From positions 137,707,990 through 137,771,989 of the forward strand of contig CP136067.1 of NCBI GenBank assembly GCA_032622095.1: 64,000 bases of DNA. Reading direction: 5' to 3'. Both the position numbers and the translations under genes were made by a program. Under the pieces are notes generated by a model. That model did no database searches, was not told the DNA's origin, and saw nothing but the letters and a program-made list of their open reading frames with translations. The DNA is from Siphonodentalium dalli (taxonomy: Eukaryota; Mollusca; Scaphopoda; Gadilida; Siphonodentaliidae). Of the stretch, positions 47,894-59,389 are shown piece after piece (the first letter of the stretch is position 1; every line of letters begins with the position of its first letter).

Positions 47894-48783
47894 GTCAAAG
47901 CTCTGTGTCTATATCTTTCTATAGCAGTCATAAATTCAGTTTCATTATAATTACCATGTTATGTCTTTATCTGAAACCTGTCTATTGTACGATTATACCA
48001 TGCATAGCAGTATTATCAAGTTAATTAGCCCAATAATAATAGGAATTATGTCACAGAGAAGTACCACTTGTCAAGCAAGATATATACTTAGCATTGAATA
48101 CCAAATCGGACACAAGTGAAAACTGATCCTTGAAGGCCTTTCGCCCAGTGATAGGAAGACAGTGAAGTACATGTATGCCATTTTTTTTCACGCTCACTGA
48201 AGCAAGCACATTTGAAGTAATGAACACTATTACTGAGTCTGTGCCTCCATAATTCTGATATATATAATATGTCACCTCTAAAGATATAGATCACTCCACA
48301 GTCCACATGTTCTATATTTGTAACATTATCTACTGTTCATCATATGTACATTTGAAATAAAATTACCCTATCCTAACCTATCCTAGAAATATATGAATGT
48401 GTATACAGAATGACACAAGTTTTTTAATGAGTTTGTCGATACCACACTTGTGTTATTGCTGAAGGAAAGAGCCACAGAGTCAATGCCATATCGAAAAACC
48501 AATTATCACACTCGCCTGGTTCTGTGTATAAAGTACTAGTATGAAGTTTCAATCAACATGGTGCAATGTTTAATCTTTTTATGTGGAAACAGTACCTAAA
48601 TGAACCAAAGTGGGACTGAATGAACATGATCTACGAAAGAAACAAGTTCAGGAAATCATATCAATTGCAGTCTGCTTGGCATGAATGAATCACCCTCAAA
48701 GGCACACCTCCTAATTTATTACACAAAAGAGTTTGGCAGTAAAATAAAATTGATGCTCCAAGAGCCTGGCAGAGGGCATTATA
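47894..48783. other. Stretch without recognised features
   Basis: No repeat family or exon recognised. Confidence 0.45.
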
Positions 48784-48997
48784 CAGTAATGCTCTAAATA
48801 ATCCACTCCTTAACCACAGCAGAATTATGGGTAACTTTTTCAGGATTTAGTCGGAAATATGGCTTGTTGCCATTCAACGGAAAGCTCTCCCTGAGAGCTT
48901 TCCGATGAATGTCAACAAGCCATATTTCCAACTAAATCCTGAAAAGATACCCATAATTCTGCTGTGGTTAAGGAGTCGATTACTTAGGGCATTACTA
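48784..48997. mobile_element. MITE A, full length
   Basis: 214 bp palindrome, minor arm mismatches; right end ATTACTA. Confidence 0.93.
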
Positions 48998-49194
48998 TAC
49001 ATGAAAGGATGAGGGTTTGTTTTATAGTGATTATTTTTTTCTAGAATACACAATAAAATAGAGGGATGTGCCAACTTTATAGGCAGTTTTATTTTCATTT
49101 CTCAATAAAGTCGCTCAACTTAACACAGCACAAGAGTGTCAATTAACTCATTTACTAAATCAATTATCCCAACCAGTTATCTATTATCTATTTT

Positions 49195-49470
49195 GGAACT
49201 TCTGTATGTATGTATGTGTGTGTGTTAAAGACTCGAAAACTACTCAACCGATCCGACTCAAATTTGGTATGTAGGCCTACTTTGATCCCGGGAACAATAT
49301 GGGCGGATCCAATTTCACGTGCAACCGTGTCCTTGACCTTGAACTCGCTCATATACGCTCATATAGGCATATTCTTGACTAATCAAATATTGTATATTCT
49401 GCCCAGATGGAGGCGATCACAAAGAAATCCCTAAATTGCCCAGACGAAGTCGGGCATATTATATAGCTAG
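49195..49470 (+). mobile_element. Helitron-like 3' end fragment
   Basis: GTGTGTGTTAAAGACTCG, CCGATCCGACTCAAATTTGG, then GCCCAGACGAAGTCGGGC hairpin followed by ATATTATATAGCTAGTA. A short 3' hairpin ahead of CTAGT is typical of animal Helitron ends (family knowledge). Confidence 0.6.
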
Positions 49471-49489
49471 TACATTGTCTATTATTAAT

Positions 49490-49674
49490 TTGAAGGGGTA
49501 TTTATGATACAAAAGCAGATGACAGATAGAAAAACAGATAATACAAGTGCAGAAGTAATCATATTCTTTGGAGGGAAATGTTGACAGATAATAAGTAAAA
49601 CAAACGATTATTATCTGACATTTCCTAAGGGAACTACTCGTTGATGAGTATTTGGTATAAAAATTAAGTGTTAA
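49490..49674. mobile_element. Family I element
   Basis: Core GGAAATGTTGACAGATAATA / TTATTATCTGACATTTCC and right end GGTATAAAAATTAAGTGTTAA; TTAA shared with the next B1. Confidence 0.75.
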
Positions 49675-49930
49675 CCCTTCCATGACTGGAGCTTCCTGTA
49701 TTTTTGTGAATACCCTGTGCCAATGCATTCTCTTATAAATGCGAGTATCCCATAGGGAGCATCGCATATATAAGAGAATGCATTGGCCTAACAATATTTA
49801 CCTTGACCTTGTAAGCCAGTGCATTCTCTTATATATGAGAGGCTCGATCCCTATGGGAGATTCGAATATATTATAAGAGAATGCACTGGCACATGATCTT
49901 TAATGCTGCACCAGCGCATGAAAGGGTTAA
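49671..49930. mobile_element. Family B1 TTAA element
   Basis: TTAACCCTTCCATGACTGG ... GCGCATGAAAGGGTTAA, two hairpins. Confidence 0.9.
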
Positions 49931-50080
49931 AAAGCATTCAATGCTAATAATCAAGCATGGGATCAATAGGGTGAAATGAGTGTAGAATGGGGGGGGGTGT
50001 GGCTAAGACACTACCCAAAATCTCTACAACCCTGTCTGAATTTAACCTACTACCCTAAATTTCTGCAACCCTGTGTGAAT

Positions 50081-50480
50081 TTAACCCTTTACCCAACAGA
50101 ACGGCCCTGTGCCAATGCATTCTCTTATATATGCGAGTCGACCATAGGTCGCCTCGCATATATAAGAGAATGCATTGGCTTAACACATTAAAAATTATAA
50201 AATTGTTAAAGAATGTAAGAAAAAATGGTAAAAAGTGTTAAAAAAAGATTTTTTTTAGGCCAATGCATTCTCTTATATATGCGAGGCGACCTATGGTCGA
50301 CTCGCATATATAAGAGAATGCATTGGCACAGGGCATAACTATAACCATCACAATGTGGTCAATGAGCCGGTTCGAATGATATCCATATTTGTATGGTTTT
50401 ATTGAGACAGACCGAAGATATTTTAGGCTGTTGAAGCTTTATTTGGCCGGTTTTGGCTGGTTTGTTGGGTAAAGGGTTAA
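50081..50480. mobile_element. Family B3 TTAA element, intact
   Basis: TTAACCCTTTACCCAACAG ... TTTGTTGGGTAAAGGGTTAA, 400 bp, very close to 45823-46212. Confidence 0.93.
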
Positions 50481-50552
50481 CCTAAGTGATAGAAATCTGG
50501 TGTACAGCTCTTAGTTATAAGACAACAGCTTGGAGAAATATAAGAGATTCAT

Positions 50553-50970
50553 GCAAGTCTGCAAATAGTGTGTCTGTCATTTGCAGAATGAGGTGCCCAG
50601 AGGGTGAATTTATTGATGATATCCCACAGAGCAGGCTAGCATACCAAATTCACCCTCACCAAATTCAGACCACATTCTGCTTAGGCCTCATCTTCTGGGA
50701 AGTATCTATAGTCTCAAATTAACATTGTTATAGGTACGTTTTCCCTTTTGGGAAGTTTCTATATCCCCTAATTTGCATAAGATAAAATGCATAATCGAGG
50801 TGCCCAACAGGTGAACATCATCAACTTCAAATGGGCAAGTTGAGGGCCTAAGCAGAATGAGGTTCCCATATGGTGAATTTGGTGATGCTAGCCCACTGTG
50901 CGGGATAGAGTCACTAAATTCACCCTCTGGGGACCTCATTCTGCAAATGACAGACATGTTATTTGCAGAC
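50553..50970. mobile_element. Family C element, full length
   Basis: CTGCAAATAGTGTGTCTGTC ... CATGTTATTTGCAGACTTG with spacer GCATAATCGAGGTGCCC. Confidence 0.88.
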
Positions 50971-51122
50971 TTGAAATACATTTCATTCATTAGCTGCATA
51001 ACTTCTCCTTTATTCATCATAGCATGCAACATGTGCATAACATAATGCACATATTTTCAGTTTTTCAGTTCAAAATGATGGAGGAGTGATAAAACAAAAA
51101 AAAGACAGATGATATTTCTCAC

Positions 51123-51239
51123 CTGATTACACTGTCTGCTCTTATTAATAGAAGGAATTTCCAGGTTTAGATAACATTCTTTGATAGCAGGAGATGAAGT
51201 GTGTGTGAAGTTACTAGAAGAATCCAACCTTCTACACAT
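51123..51239 (-). CDS. Candidate upstream first exon (unproven)
   Basis: An ATG-led stretch of 39 codons (MCRRLDSSSNFTHTSSPAIK then ECYLNLEIPSINKSRQCNQ) ends at a strong donor, CAG/GTGAGA, in phase 0, the phase needed to join the exon at 33033. It lies on the gene's strand 18 kb upstream. I see no similarity to the vertebrate N-terminus, which is poorly conserved. The A of the ATG is the base next to a MITE A copy (its TA duplication). It could equally be a chance open stretch. Confidence 0.25.
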
Positions 51240-51240
51240 A

Positions 51241-51453
51241 CAGTAATGCTCTAAATAATCGACTCCTTAACCACAGCAGAATTATGGGTAACTTTTCAGG
51301 ATTTAGTCGGAAATATGGCTTGTTGCCATTCATCGGAAAGCTCTCGCCGAGAGCTTTCCAATGAATGGCAACAAGCCATATTTCCGACTAAATCCTGAAA
51401 AGTTACCAATAATTATGCTGTGGTTAAGGAGTCGATTATTTAGGGCATTACTG
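51241..51453. mobile_element. MITE A, full length
   Basis: 213 bp with TA flanks, abutting the candidate exon at 51239. Confidence 0.95.
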
Positions 51454-51654
51454 TACATGATGGGAATGAGAGCATATATACACTAGGCTATTATACTGCT
51501 TTTATGTTGATATAAAGAGAATCACTGAAGCTTATTAACAGATGCCTAATCATATGAATATGAATGAACTTAGATAGTTATGTTGATACAATTTAAATAC
51601 CAGGCCAAGGACAAAAAATGTTGTTCATAATTGCATGGTATATGAATTAGTATA

Positions 51655-51900
51655 CTTATGCTACATGTATACTTCTCATGCAGTCCACAACAGCTTGGCA
51701 TATCAGTTGGGTTCATGCTGTTTTTGAGTGAATACCCTCCTGTTGCTCTTCTATAACCGACTTTCATCTAAAAGATGTACATTACTACATGTACACGTGG
51801 ATCCTGGGCATTCACCTAAATCCCGGAATGTGATTAATCATCTCACATGTCTGTGATTAATCTGCTAGAGTTTCTTCAAAATGATATATAATATGCTGTG
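51655..51900. repeat. Diverged repeat Q (copy 2)
   Basis: See 1200-1425: CCACAACAGCTTGGCATATC, TGTTGCTCTTCTATAACC. Confidence 0.6.
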
Positions 51901-51939
51901 TTAGAAAAAGTTAAAGTGATGATATGATCGTTTAATATA

Positions 51940-52152
51940 CAGTAATGCCCAAAGTAATCGACTCCTTAATCACAGCAGAATTATGGGTAACTTTTCAGGA
52001 TTTAGTCGGAAATATGGCTTGTTGCCATTCATCGGAGAGCTCTCACTGAGAGCTGTCCGATGAATGGCAACAAGCCATATTTCCGACTAAATCCTGAAAA
52101 ATTACCCATAATTCTGCTGTGGTTAAGGAGTCGATTATTTAGGGCGTTACTG
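51940..52152. mobile_element. MITE A, full length
   Basis: 213 bp, TA flanks; tip GGAGAGCTCTCACTGAGAGC. Confidence 0.95.
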
Positions 52153-52399
52153 TATATTGTTTACATGTATTGTCGGATAGCACCACAAATCAAAATCCTC
52201 TGGAAATCATTAGGCTTTGTTTACTCATAAATCTCGTTCGTTTGACATTCCATGGACCTCTGATATATCCAGTTTGATATCATCAAGGCTGCCCTCTATG
52301 TTCATATATGCAAAGTTCCATTTGACCTAATCAGAGGAGAGTACAAGCAAGATAACTCCCTGTCTATGATTCTGTGGAGTCATCAACAAGCATACATGT

Positions 52400-52830
52400 A
52401 CATATAAAAGAATAGGATCTGTCTGTCCATCTGTCTGTTCGGATTTTTATCCCCGACCCTAGACCGATTTCAAAAAAATTTGTGGTGGTAACTCAGGGTA
52501 CACTTGCGGAGGTTAATTATAACATCGTAGTTTTTCAAAATTTTGATTTAAAAATATTTAATTAAATAAATTTAAAAAAAACCAAATAAGCTCACTATGG
52601 GCCTATTTCAGCACAGATGTAGGCTATTTATATATGTGTTTCCACTGTGGCCCGTGCCATCAAACTGAATAACTATGGGCTTATTCCAGAACCAAATAAG
52701 TCCATTATGAATCTATGACAATATTTAGGTCCATGCAATGTGAAACTATTTGCAAAGGATATATTGAAGTAGCATAATATATTATAGTATCTATATATAT
52801 AAAAGAGTAGGGTTTGTCTGTCATGAGCGC
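52400..52830 (+). mobile_element. Helitron-like 5' end fragments (two)
   Basis: ATATAAAAGAATAGGATCTG then TCTGTCCATCTGTCTG at 52402, and CTATATATATAAAAGAGTAG with GGTTTGTCTGTC at 52791. T-start, AT-rich ends leading into TCTGTC repeats are typical of Helitron-like 5' ends. Confidence 0.5.
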
Positions 52831-53059
52831 GAAGTGCACACATGAGCCGCAGGCCCCTTCCGACGCTGAATGAAGCCTGTTTCAGCTAGTTCTGCATATA
52901 TTGCAAGTTGAAATTATTTATAGCTACCGTAATCTGACACATAGATATTTTCACCAGACTCTGAACTGGTTTTAATCAGACTGGAATAATAAAACAAGAC
53001 CATGAAAAACTAAATTTCTGCATGACATACAGCTAAAATATAGATATATGGTTAATTTT

Positions 53060-53560
53060 AGAATTTAAACGAACATCCATACAACATTTCATTGAGATCC
53101 GAGCATTACTGTTCAAGTTATGACCTGAACAGACATCGGATGTACCAAACAGCCAACATGTCCAGATAAACAAACTTGAATAACTCTAGAATGGAAAAGC
53201 CAAACAGAACAATGGAACCCTCTATTGAATGCCCGCATAGTAGTGAACATCCATACCAAATTTCATTGAGATTCGAGCACTACTGTTCATGTTATGACAT
53301 GAACAGACACCAGACTGACCAAAAATCCAACATTTCCAGATAAACAAAGATGAATAACTCTAGAATGGAAATTCCGAACAAAACGATGGAACCCTCTATT
53401 TAATGTCCTCATAGTAGTGAATATCCATACTTAATTTCATTGAGATCCGAGCACTATTGTTCAAGTTATGACATGAACAGACATCGGACGGACTATGGAA
53501 CCACGGACGGACGGACAGGTGCAAAACAGTATACCCCCCTTTTTTTTTAAAGGGGGTATA
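53060..53560 (+). mobile_element. Tandem-repeat hairpin-ended element (H11)
   Basis: Nearly three ~180-bp units (AATAACTCTAGAATGGAA, CATAGTAGTGAACATCC, TTATGACATGAACAGACA), tail GGACGGACGGACAGG, hairpin GTATACCCCCC ... AAAGGGGGTATAATAA. Confidence 0.88.
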
Positions 53561-53570
53561 ATAACACATA

Positions 53571-53694
53571 CAGTAATATGCCCTAAGTAATCGACTCCTT
53601 AACCACGGCAGAATTATGTGTAATTTTTCAGGATTTAGCAGAATTACCCATAATTCTGCTGTGGTAAAGGAGTGGATTACTTAGGGCATTACTG
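53571..53694. mobile_element. MITE A, inner arms deleted
   Basis: Only the outer ~60 bp of each arm remain (TTTAGCAGAATTACCC junction). 124 bp. Confidence 0.9.
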
Positions 53695-54450
53695 TATGTA
53701 GTGGGATTAGAATACAAAGCATGTCTGAATCACAAACTAAAGCTACATTATCCACTTAAGTTAGGCATCATGCATTGAGGAACGAGACTTGAAATAGTAT
53801 ATGTCTGTCATTTGCAGTATGAGGTCCCCAGAAGGTGAATTTAATGATGTTATCCCACACAGCGGGCTAGCATCAATAAATTCACCCACTGGGGGCCTCA
53901 TTCTGCTTAGGCCTCATCTTCTGGAAAGTATCTATAGTCTCAAAATAACATTGTTTTTAGTTACTTCTGTGGAGTTTCTATATCCCCTGATTTGCAAGAG
54001 ATAAAATGCATAATGGAGGTGACTATTGGGTGAACATCACTAAACTTCAACTGGTGAACTTCAATAATGATCCTAGGTCTCCCGTAGCAGTCGAGGACTT
54101 AGCAGAATGAGGTTCCCAGAGGGTGAATTTGGTGATGCTAGCACACAGGGCAGGATAGCGTCAGTAGATTCACCTTCTGGGGACCTCATTCTGCAAATGA
54201 TAGACACACTATCTTCAAGGCTTGTTGAAGACATCATAGATATGCTGAGAAACTACAACATGTGCCCAGCTTGTCATCCTACCCATAACATGACAGGCAG
54301 GCTGATGCAAGCCAACAAGCAAATAACATTCACTTTTTATCAATAAAACAAGAGCTGGCAGGAAATGAAGACAGAATCTTCAAAGATATATTTCCAGCAT
54401 TAAGGGCTCCTTAATTCATCAGCTGGGTTTATTTTACAAGTGGATAAGGT
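53695..54450. repeat. Low-copy repeat R unit 1 with family C inside
   Basis: Background sequence (GCATGTCTGAATCACAAA, CAAGCAAATAACATTCAC, TTTTTATCAATAAAACAAG) recurs at 54900-54990, 56565-56700 and 60840-61090. Family C occupies 53795-54222. Confidence 0.7.
53795..54222. mobile_element. Family C element, full length
   Basis: TATGTCTGTCATTTGCAG ... CAAATGATAGACACACTATC, with both palindromes. Confidence 0.88.
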
Positions 54451-54451
54451 A

Positions 54452-54664
54452 CAGTAATGCCCTAAGTAATCGACCTCTTAACCAAAGCAGAATTATGGGT
54501 AACTTTTCAGGATTTAGTCGGAAATATGGCTTGTTGCCATTCATCGGAAAGCTCTCGGGGAGAGCTTTCCGATGAATGGCAACAAGCCATATTTCCGACT
54601 AAATCCTGAAAAGTTACCCATAATTCTGCTGTGGTTAAGTGGTCGATTACTTAGGGCATTACTG
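54452..54664. mobile_element. MITE A, full length
   Basis: 213 bp, TA flanks; GACCTCTTAACC left versus GGTTAAGTGGTC right. Confidence 0.95.
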
Positions 54665-54993
54665 TACCTGTATTTCATGTACATGTACATGATGTATTGT
54701 ATCACAAGTTCACAACTACCGTATATTTTATATCATGTTTTCCCATATACTTTATTCTTAGTTAAACTAAAGTCGATAAAGATATTTAATTCTCTATTCA
54801 GGTTAGCTAGGTTGTCCCGGGTCGGGTTGATCCGACTCTTGACGGGGGTGGTCCTGTTCCCCTTAAAATTCAATGAATATCTGATGCACAAACACAAGCT
54901 ATATACCTCATCCACTTGTAAACAACATAGAGGAATTAATAATGCAGGGTAATTACAACATGTGCCTGCCTGTCATTCTAAACAATACATGTA

Positions 54994-55058
54994 CAGTAAT
55001 GCTCTAAATAATCCACTCCTTAACCACAGCAGAATTATGGGTAATTTTTCGGGATTTA
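54994..55058. mobile_element. MITE A, left half-arm only
   Basis: CAGTAATGCTCTAAATAATC to TTTTTCGGGATTT, then unrelated sequence. Confidence 0.85.
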
Positions 55059-55250
55059 AAGATCTCAGCGAGAGTACTTTCAGCTGCATCTATTTGATTT
55101 TGCACCAAGATATTTTATATGACCCATCAAATCACACTTAAGAAATCGTTGTTGGAATTCCGATGATATATATGTCTTTAATAGCTTGTCATAAAAATGC
55201 TTGTGATAGGGTAGAATGAACAAGGTGAATGACAATGTACTGTGAGGTAC

Positions 55251-55462
55251 AGTAATGCTCTAATTAATCGACCTCTTAACCAAAGCAGAATTATGGGTAA
55301 CTTTTCAGGATTTAGTCAGAAATATGGCTTGTTGCCATTCATCTGAAAGTTCTCCGTGAGAGCTTTCCGATGAATGGCAACAAGCCATATTTCCGACTAA
55401 AACCCGAAAAGTTACCCATAATTCTGCTGTGGTTAAGGAGTCGATTATTTAGGGCATTACTG
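55251..55462. mobile_element. MITE A, full length
   Basis: 212 bp; right end ATTACTGAA has lost the TA. Confidence 0.93.
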
Positions 55463-55599
55463 AATGTTAATCAATACCTAACTTAGATGTACTCAGAGTT
55501 CCAGGTCTATTTTCATGAAACCTTTTATTTAGATTCCAGTTAGTCCAATTTCCTTTGACGTAAATCAGCTAGTCAAATCGTTTGGGATAATGCTGTTTT

Positions 55600-55690
55600 A
55601 AAGAGGGACTGTAAACTAAATCCGGCAATTTATGGGACCATCTCCTATTATACTCAACAGAATATATGCAACAAATGAATTAATAGCTTG
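55600..55690. mobile_element. Family M fragment
   Basis: TTAAAGAGGGACTGTAAAC, TATGGGACCATCTCCTATTA, ACAGAATATATGCAACAAAT as in the left arm at 47531. Confidence 0.75.
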
Positions 55691-55813
55691 TGGTAAAAGT
55701 GCTTATGATAGGGTAGAATGAACAGGATGAATAACAATTGTACTGTGAGGTGGCATGCTTTCATTTCACTGTTTTCTACCAGACACACTTATTGATGCAT
55801 GCCAGACAATATA

Positions 55814-56564
55814 CAGTAATGCCCTAAATAATCCACTCCTTAACCAGGGGCGGATCAGGACGATTGGGACCTTAATAGTATACCGTAGTATGGCGTAGGC
55901 CTATATATAATTTCTTTACGACGATATAATGCTGTTCGATGGTTTGAAGTTCGATAGTACAACCTCTGTACTATCGAATGCTCAGACTATATATACGTTG
56001 TATACTATAGGCTTATCCCAAAGTGTAGCCATCTCATTTCTATTGCTACATGTATATGTACATGTAGATGGAATTGACATTTTGACACCACAGTTAGAAT
56101 TGCTATATCTATGTTTATATAAAAACTTATGGCGCCTAAAACTTGGCGCCTGGCCAGATATTTTCCAACGCCCAGAAACAAAATGTCGACAGAATTATTT
56201 TGCTCTGCATGGCAAAAATATTCCGTCGGGCGGGATGTTGGTTTCGCCCTTGCATGGATATACATCCATTCACAGTTGAAATAATTGTACTTGAGTCAGA
56301 TTAATGTAAAACATGTAAACTGTTGTATATATTTGCATGTATGTTAGCAATATTATAAGTGCAGAAACTTCTGGCGCTCGGAGACGAATAGCGCCCGGAC
56401 ACGTCCAAATATTCCTTGCTCTGGCGAAAAAAATGGGGGGCGCACACCGATGGCGCCGGATGGTAGATCCGCCCTGGCCTTAACCACAGCAGAATTATGG
56501 GTAACCTGAAAAGTTACCCATAATTCTGCTGTGGTTAAGGAGTCGATTATTTAGGGCATTACTG
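55814..56564. mobile_element. MITE A interrupted by a hAT-like element
   Basis: Outer MITE parts at 55814-55844 and 56477-56564; the inner arms are also deleted (ATGGGTAACCTGAAAAGTTACCC junction). Confidence 0.9.
55845..56476. mobile_element. hAT-like element, CAGGGGCGGATC ends
   Basis: CAGGGGCGGATC ... GATCCGCCCTG, flanked by TCCTTAAC and GCCTTAAC (7 of 8 alike). 632 bp. Contains an open stretch (55929-56279) and GGCGCC-rich spots, but nothing like a transposase. Confidence 0.82.
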
Positions 56565-56709
56565 TATGACACAGTAACTGATGGGAGCCAACAAGTAAAT
56601 ATTTATACCAGTCACTGTTTATCAATGAAACAAGCCTCTGCCAGGAAATTAAAATCCAAACTTCAAAGCTGCTCTTATTCTCTTTCTGGCACAATTAAGC
56701 CTTGAAATA

Positions 56710-56935
56710 GGGTGTCTGTAATTTGCAGAATGAGGTCCCCAGAGGGTGAATTTAGTGATGCTACCCCGCATAGTGGGCTAGCATCACCAAATTCACCCTC
56801 AGGGAACCTCATTCTGCTGAGGTGTAAGCAGAATGAGGTCCCCAGTGGGTGAATTTGGTCATGCTAGCCCACTATGCATCACTAAATTCACCCTCTGGGG
56901 ACCTCATTCTGCAAATGACAGACACCCTATTTCAA
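56710..56935. mobile_element. Family C element, spacer-less form
   Basis: Two palindromes joined by CTGAGGTGTAAGCAG, near twin of 41140-41382. Confidence 0.88.
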
Positions 56936-57036
56936 GGCTTGTTCTGGCAACAGTTCCAAAACCAACAGGGCTCGGCAATTCACAAGATAGTTCAAACAGT
57001 ATTTATTTCCCTTTATGGACATTCAAATACAAAATT

Positions 57037-57492
57037 TGAAGGTACTCAATCCGATCAGACGATCCCCATATCATCAAGTTACAACAACAACAACATTTCT
57101 TCAATATTCGCTTTTGTTATATCAGAATCGATTAATTGCAACAAAATAATGCTTACCACTGTCAACTATGGTATCAAATTTCCCAAAACATGTTATTTAT
57201 CAACATTTTGTTCAACGAAATATGGCTGCATTATCACTTGAGTATCACTAAATTTGGCCGTATTACCATTTGATTTTAGAGCTATCTATCTTCGTCCGCA
57301 ATTTTGTCCGAGACCGTCCATTTGACGTTATTCTGGGCCACAAATAATTGCACATCTCGAGAAATAACAAACTCCGAAAATTGATATCTGATCACTCTGA
57401 GCTTTAATGGGTGGGTTCCTCGACTCGAAACAAATATGTTTTACCCCCGAAGCCAAAGAAATAGTAATTTGGGAGCGTTAATCTGGATAATC
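57037..57492 (+). mobile_element. Family J element, right end lost
   Basis: GAAGGTACTCAATCCGATC ... AGTAATTTGGGAGCG; body matches 44481-44916. Confidence 0.82.
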
Positions 57493-58020
57493 CATCTTTA
57501 GAACAGTATTTATTTTCACTCTGGGCATTCAAATATACAATTTCAACATGTACAGATTTGGAAAAAGTAAAATGGGATTAGGCAAGAAGCCATGCATTGC
57601 TTATTTGAATCCCTTTCCCTTGACAATGGTGCGGCACTACATGTACTTTAGGGGTAAATGATAGTGAGGCAGAAAAATAAAAAAATGGGATCAGACAACT
57701 TATTTGAAGCCCTCTCCCTTGATATTAATGACGCAACCCTACTAAATCGACGCGGCTGGTGTAAGATTATCAAATCAAGGGGACTGACGGCGATCATAGA
57801 TTGACCACCGGTCACATAAAACATGTTTGGTTCATTTCAATCATTGGCAACTATCAGAAAGGTCGGGAGCAAAATACACCTACTGATGAAAGGAATAATT
57901 CGAAGATCTCAATTTACTATATCATTAAAACTATTTCTGCAGAAAGTTGCAGTCTGAGTCGCTATACCCATATACCGCTATGCGTGCAATTTGTATCCGG
58001 TCAGTGTTCGTGACTTACAA
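57493..58020. other. Stretch without recognised features
   Basis: Two loosely similar blocks (TTATTTGAATCCCTTTCCC at 57600, TTATTTGAAGCCCTCTCCC at 57700). No gene. Confidence 0.5.
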
Positions 58021-58024
58021 TTTT

Positions 58025-58146
58025 AAGCCTGAGTTTAGTGTCTGTCATTTACAGAATGAGGTCCCCAGAGGGTGAATTTAGTGATGCTATCCCGCATAGT
58101 GGGCAAGCATCAGCAAATTCACCATCTGGGAACCTCATTCTGCAAA
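58025..58146. mobile_element. Family C, single palindrome
   Basis: TGTCATTTACAGAATGAGG ... GGAACCTCATTCTGC; the H12 element follows at once. Confidence 0.85.
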
Positions 58147-58555
58147 ATCAGCAAATCAGGTAAAATCTAAGTAAAAAAAGGGACATAACCATCAAAATCA
58201 TGCGGATGAAACCCATATTCAAGCTTGATCTGTATTTTGGTGTGGTAAACTAATATACCAAATTTTGTTCAGTTCACTTGATTCAATCTAAAGTTATCAT
58301 CCGGAAACCGCAAATCAGGTAAAATCTAAGTCGAAAAAGGGGCATAACTCAGTCAAAATAATGCGGATGAAACCCATATTCGAACTTGATCTGTATTTTG
58401 GTGTGGTAAACTAACATACCAAATTTGGTTCAGTTCACTCAATTCAATCTAAAGTTATCATCCGGAAACCAAAAGCAGACGGACGATGGACAACGGACGG
58501 ACGGACAACCCATTTACATAATACGACCGTTTTTCAAACGGGCATATACAAATTT
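58146..58555 (+). mobile_element. Tandem-repeat hairpin-ended element (H12)
   Basis: Two ~157-bp units (AAAAAAGGGACATAACC / AAAAAGGGGCATAACTC, ATGCGGATGAAACCC), tail ACGGACGGACGGAC, hairpin ATACGACCGTTTTTC / AAACGGGCATATA. Confidence 0.85.
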
Positions 58556-58679
58556 GCTTTTCAACACTTTGTGCCAGCTTATTTATTTTAATACTAATAC
58601 AAGTATGTCTTTCTATTAAAATGCTATTAGCGTAACGACACAATCACTCCTTGGTGATAATATTTAGACTAAATGAATG

Positions 58680-59028
58680 TTAACCTCTTTGCTGCTAAAT
58701 GACGTTATGACGTCGTGTACTGGGCTGTTGACGTTATTGCCATTTTCCAGTGGAAAAATATAACGGGAATATCACAATTAAGAACCACAAAACTGACTCA
58801 GTTGAAAGGCTATTGTCGTACACAATCATGGAACATACGTCATACAATGTTTGAAACTTTGAGAAACAGTTATTCCGATGCACAAATCTATGAGTTGTAG
58901 TTATGAATAATGGCCTACTGCTAATGTGCTGAATTAGGTCCGTAGGTACTACGAACCAAATAGCACACAACGAACCATATAGGATACAACGTTCACTTTT
59001 ACATACGTCATAGCAGCAAAGAGATTAA
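58680..59028 (+). mobile_element. Family F TTAA element, intact
   Basis: TTAACCTCTTTGCTGCTAA ... CATAGCAGCAAAGAGATTAA, 349 bp, with TGACGTTATGACGTCG near the left end. Confidence 0.88.
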
Positions 59029-59389
59029 ATTACTTCCTTATCCTGTGCACGATTAATCGCTCGCATGAATAACGACATGTTGTTTGTCACAAAAACAAAC
59101 AGTATAATTATGCACCGAATTTGTGTGATAATTATTTTGTGAAATATGATTTCTAATTATCCCATTTTGTTATCGAATTGACAAACAGTAATGTCCCTAA
59201 ACAACTATCATAGTTAAATATAACTATGCTAGTTTAATTCAGGATGTGCCTGACCTGTTTAATAGTGAATTAAACACAGGTGGTGTTCCTTTTAAAATCC
59301 ATGCTTTCAAAACTTTCATATAGTGAATAGTATCAAATCTCTATACTGAATTAAATTAAATATATATATTCAAACACAAAGAATGTTAA

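Noticed and set aside
10399-50280. Recurring peptide [17 protein letters not shown] and similar
   Set aside because: Translation of the B1-B3 hairpin; not a gene.
34545-50480. Palindromic repeats as a CRISPR array or as transcription terminators
   Set aside because: Spacing is irregular, hairpins lie inside TTAA elements, and the genome is eukaryotic.
55929-56279. 116-codon open frame in the hAT-like element
   Set aside because: Starts and ends arbitrarily inside an AT-rich non-coding interior. No BED or transposase motif.
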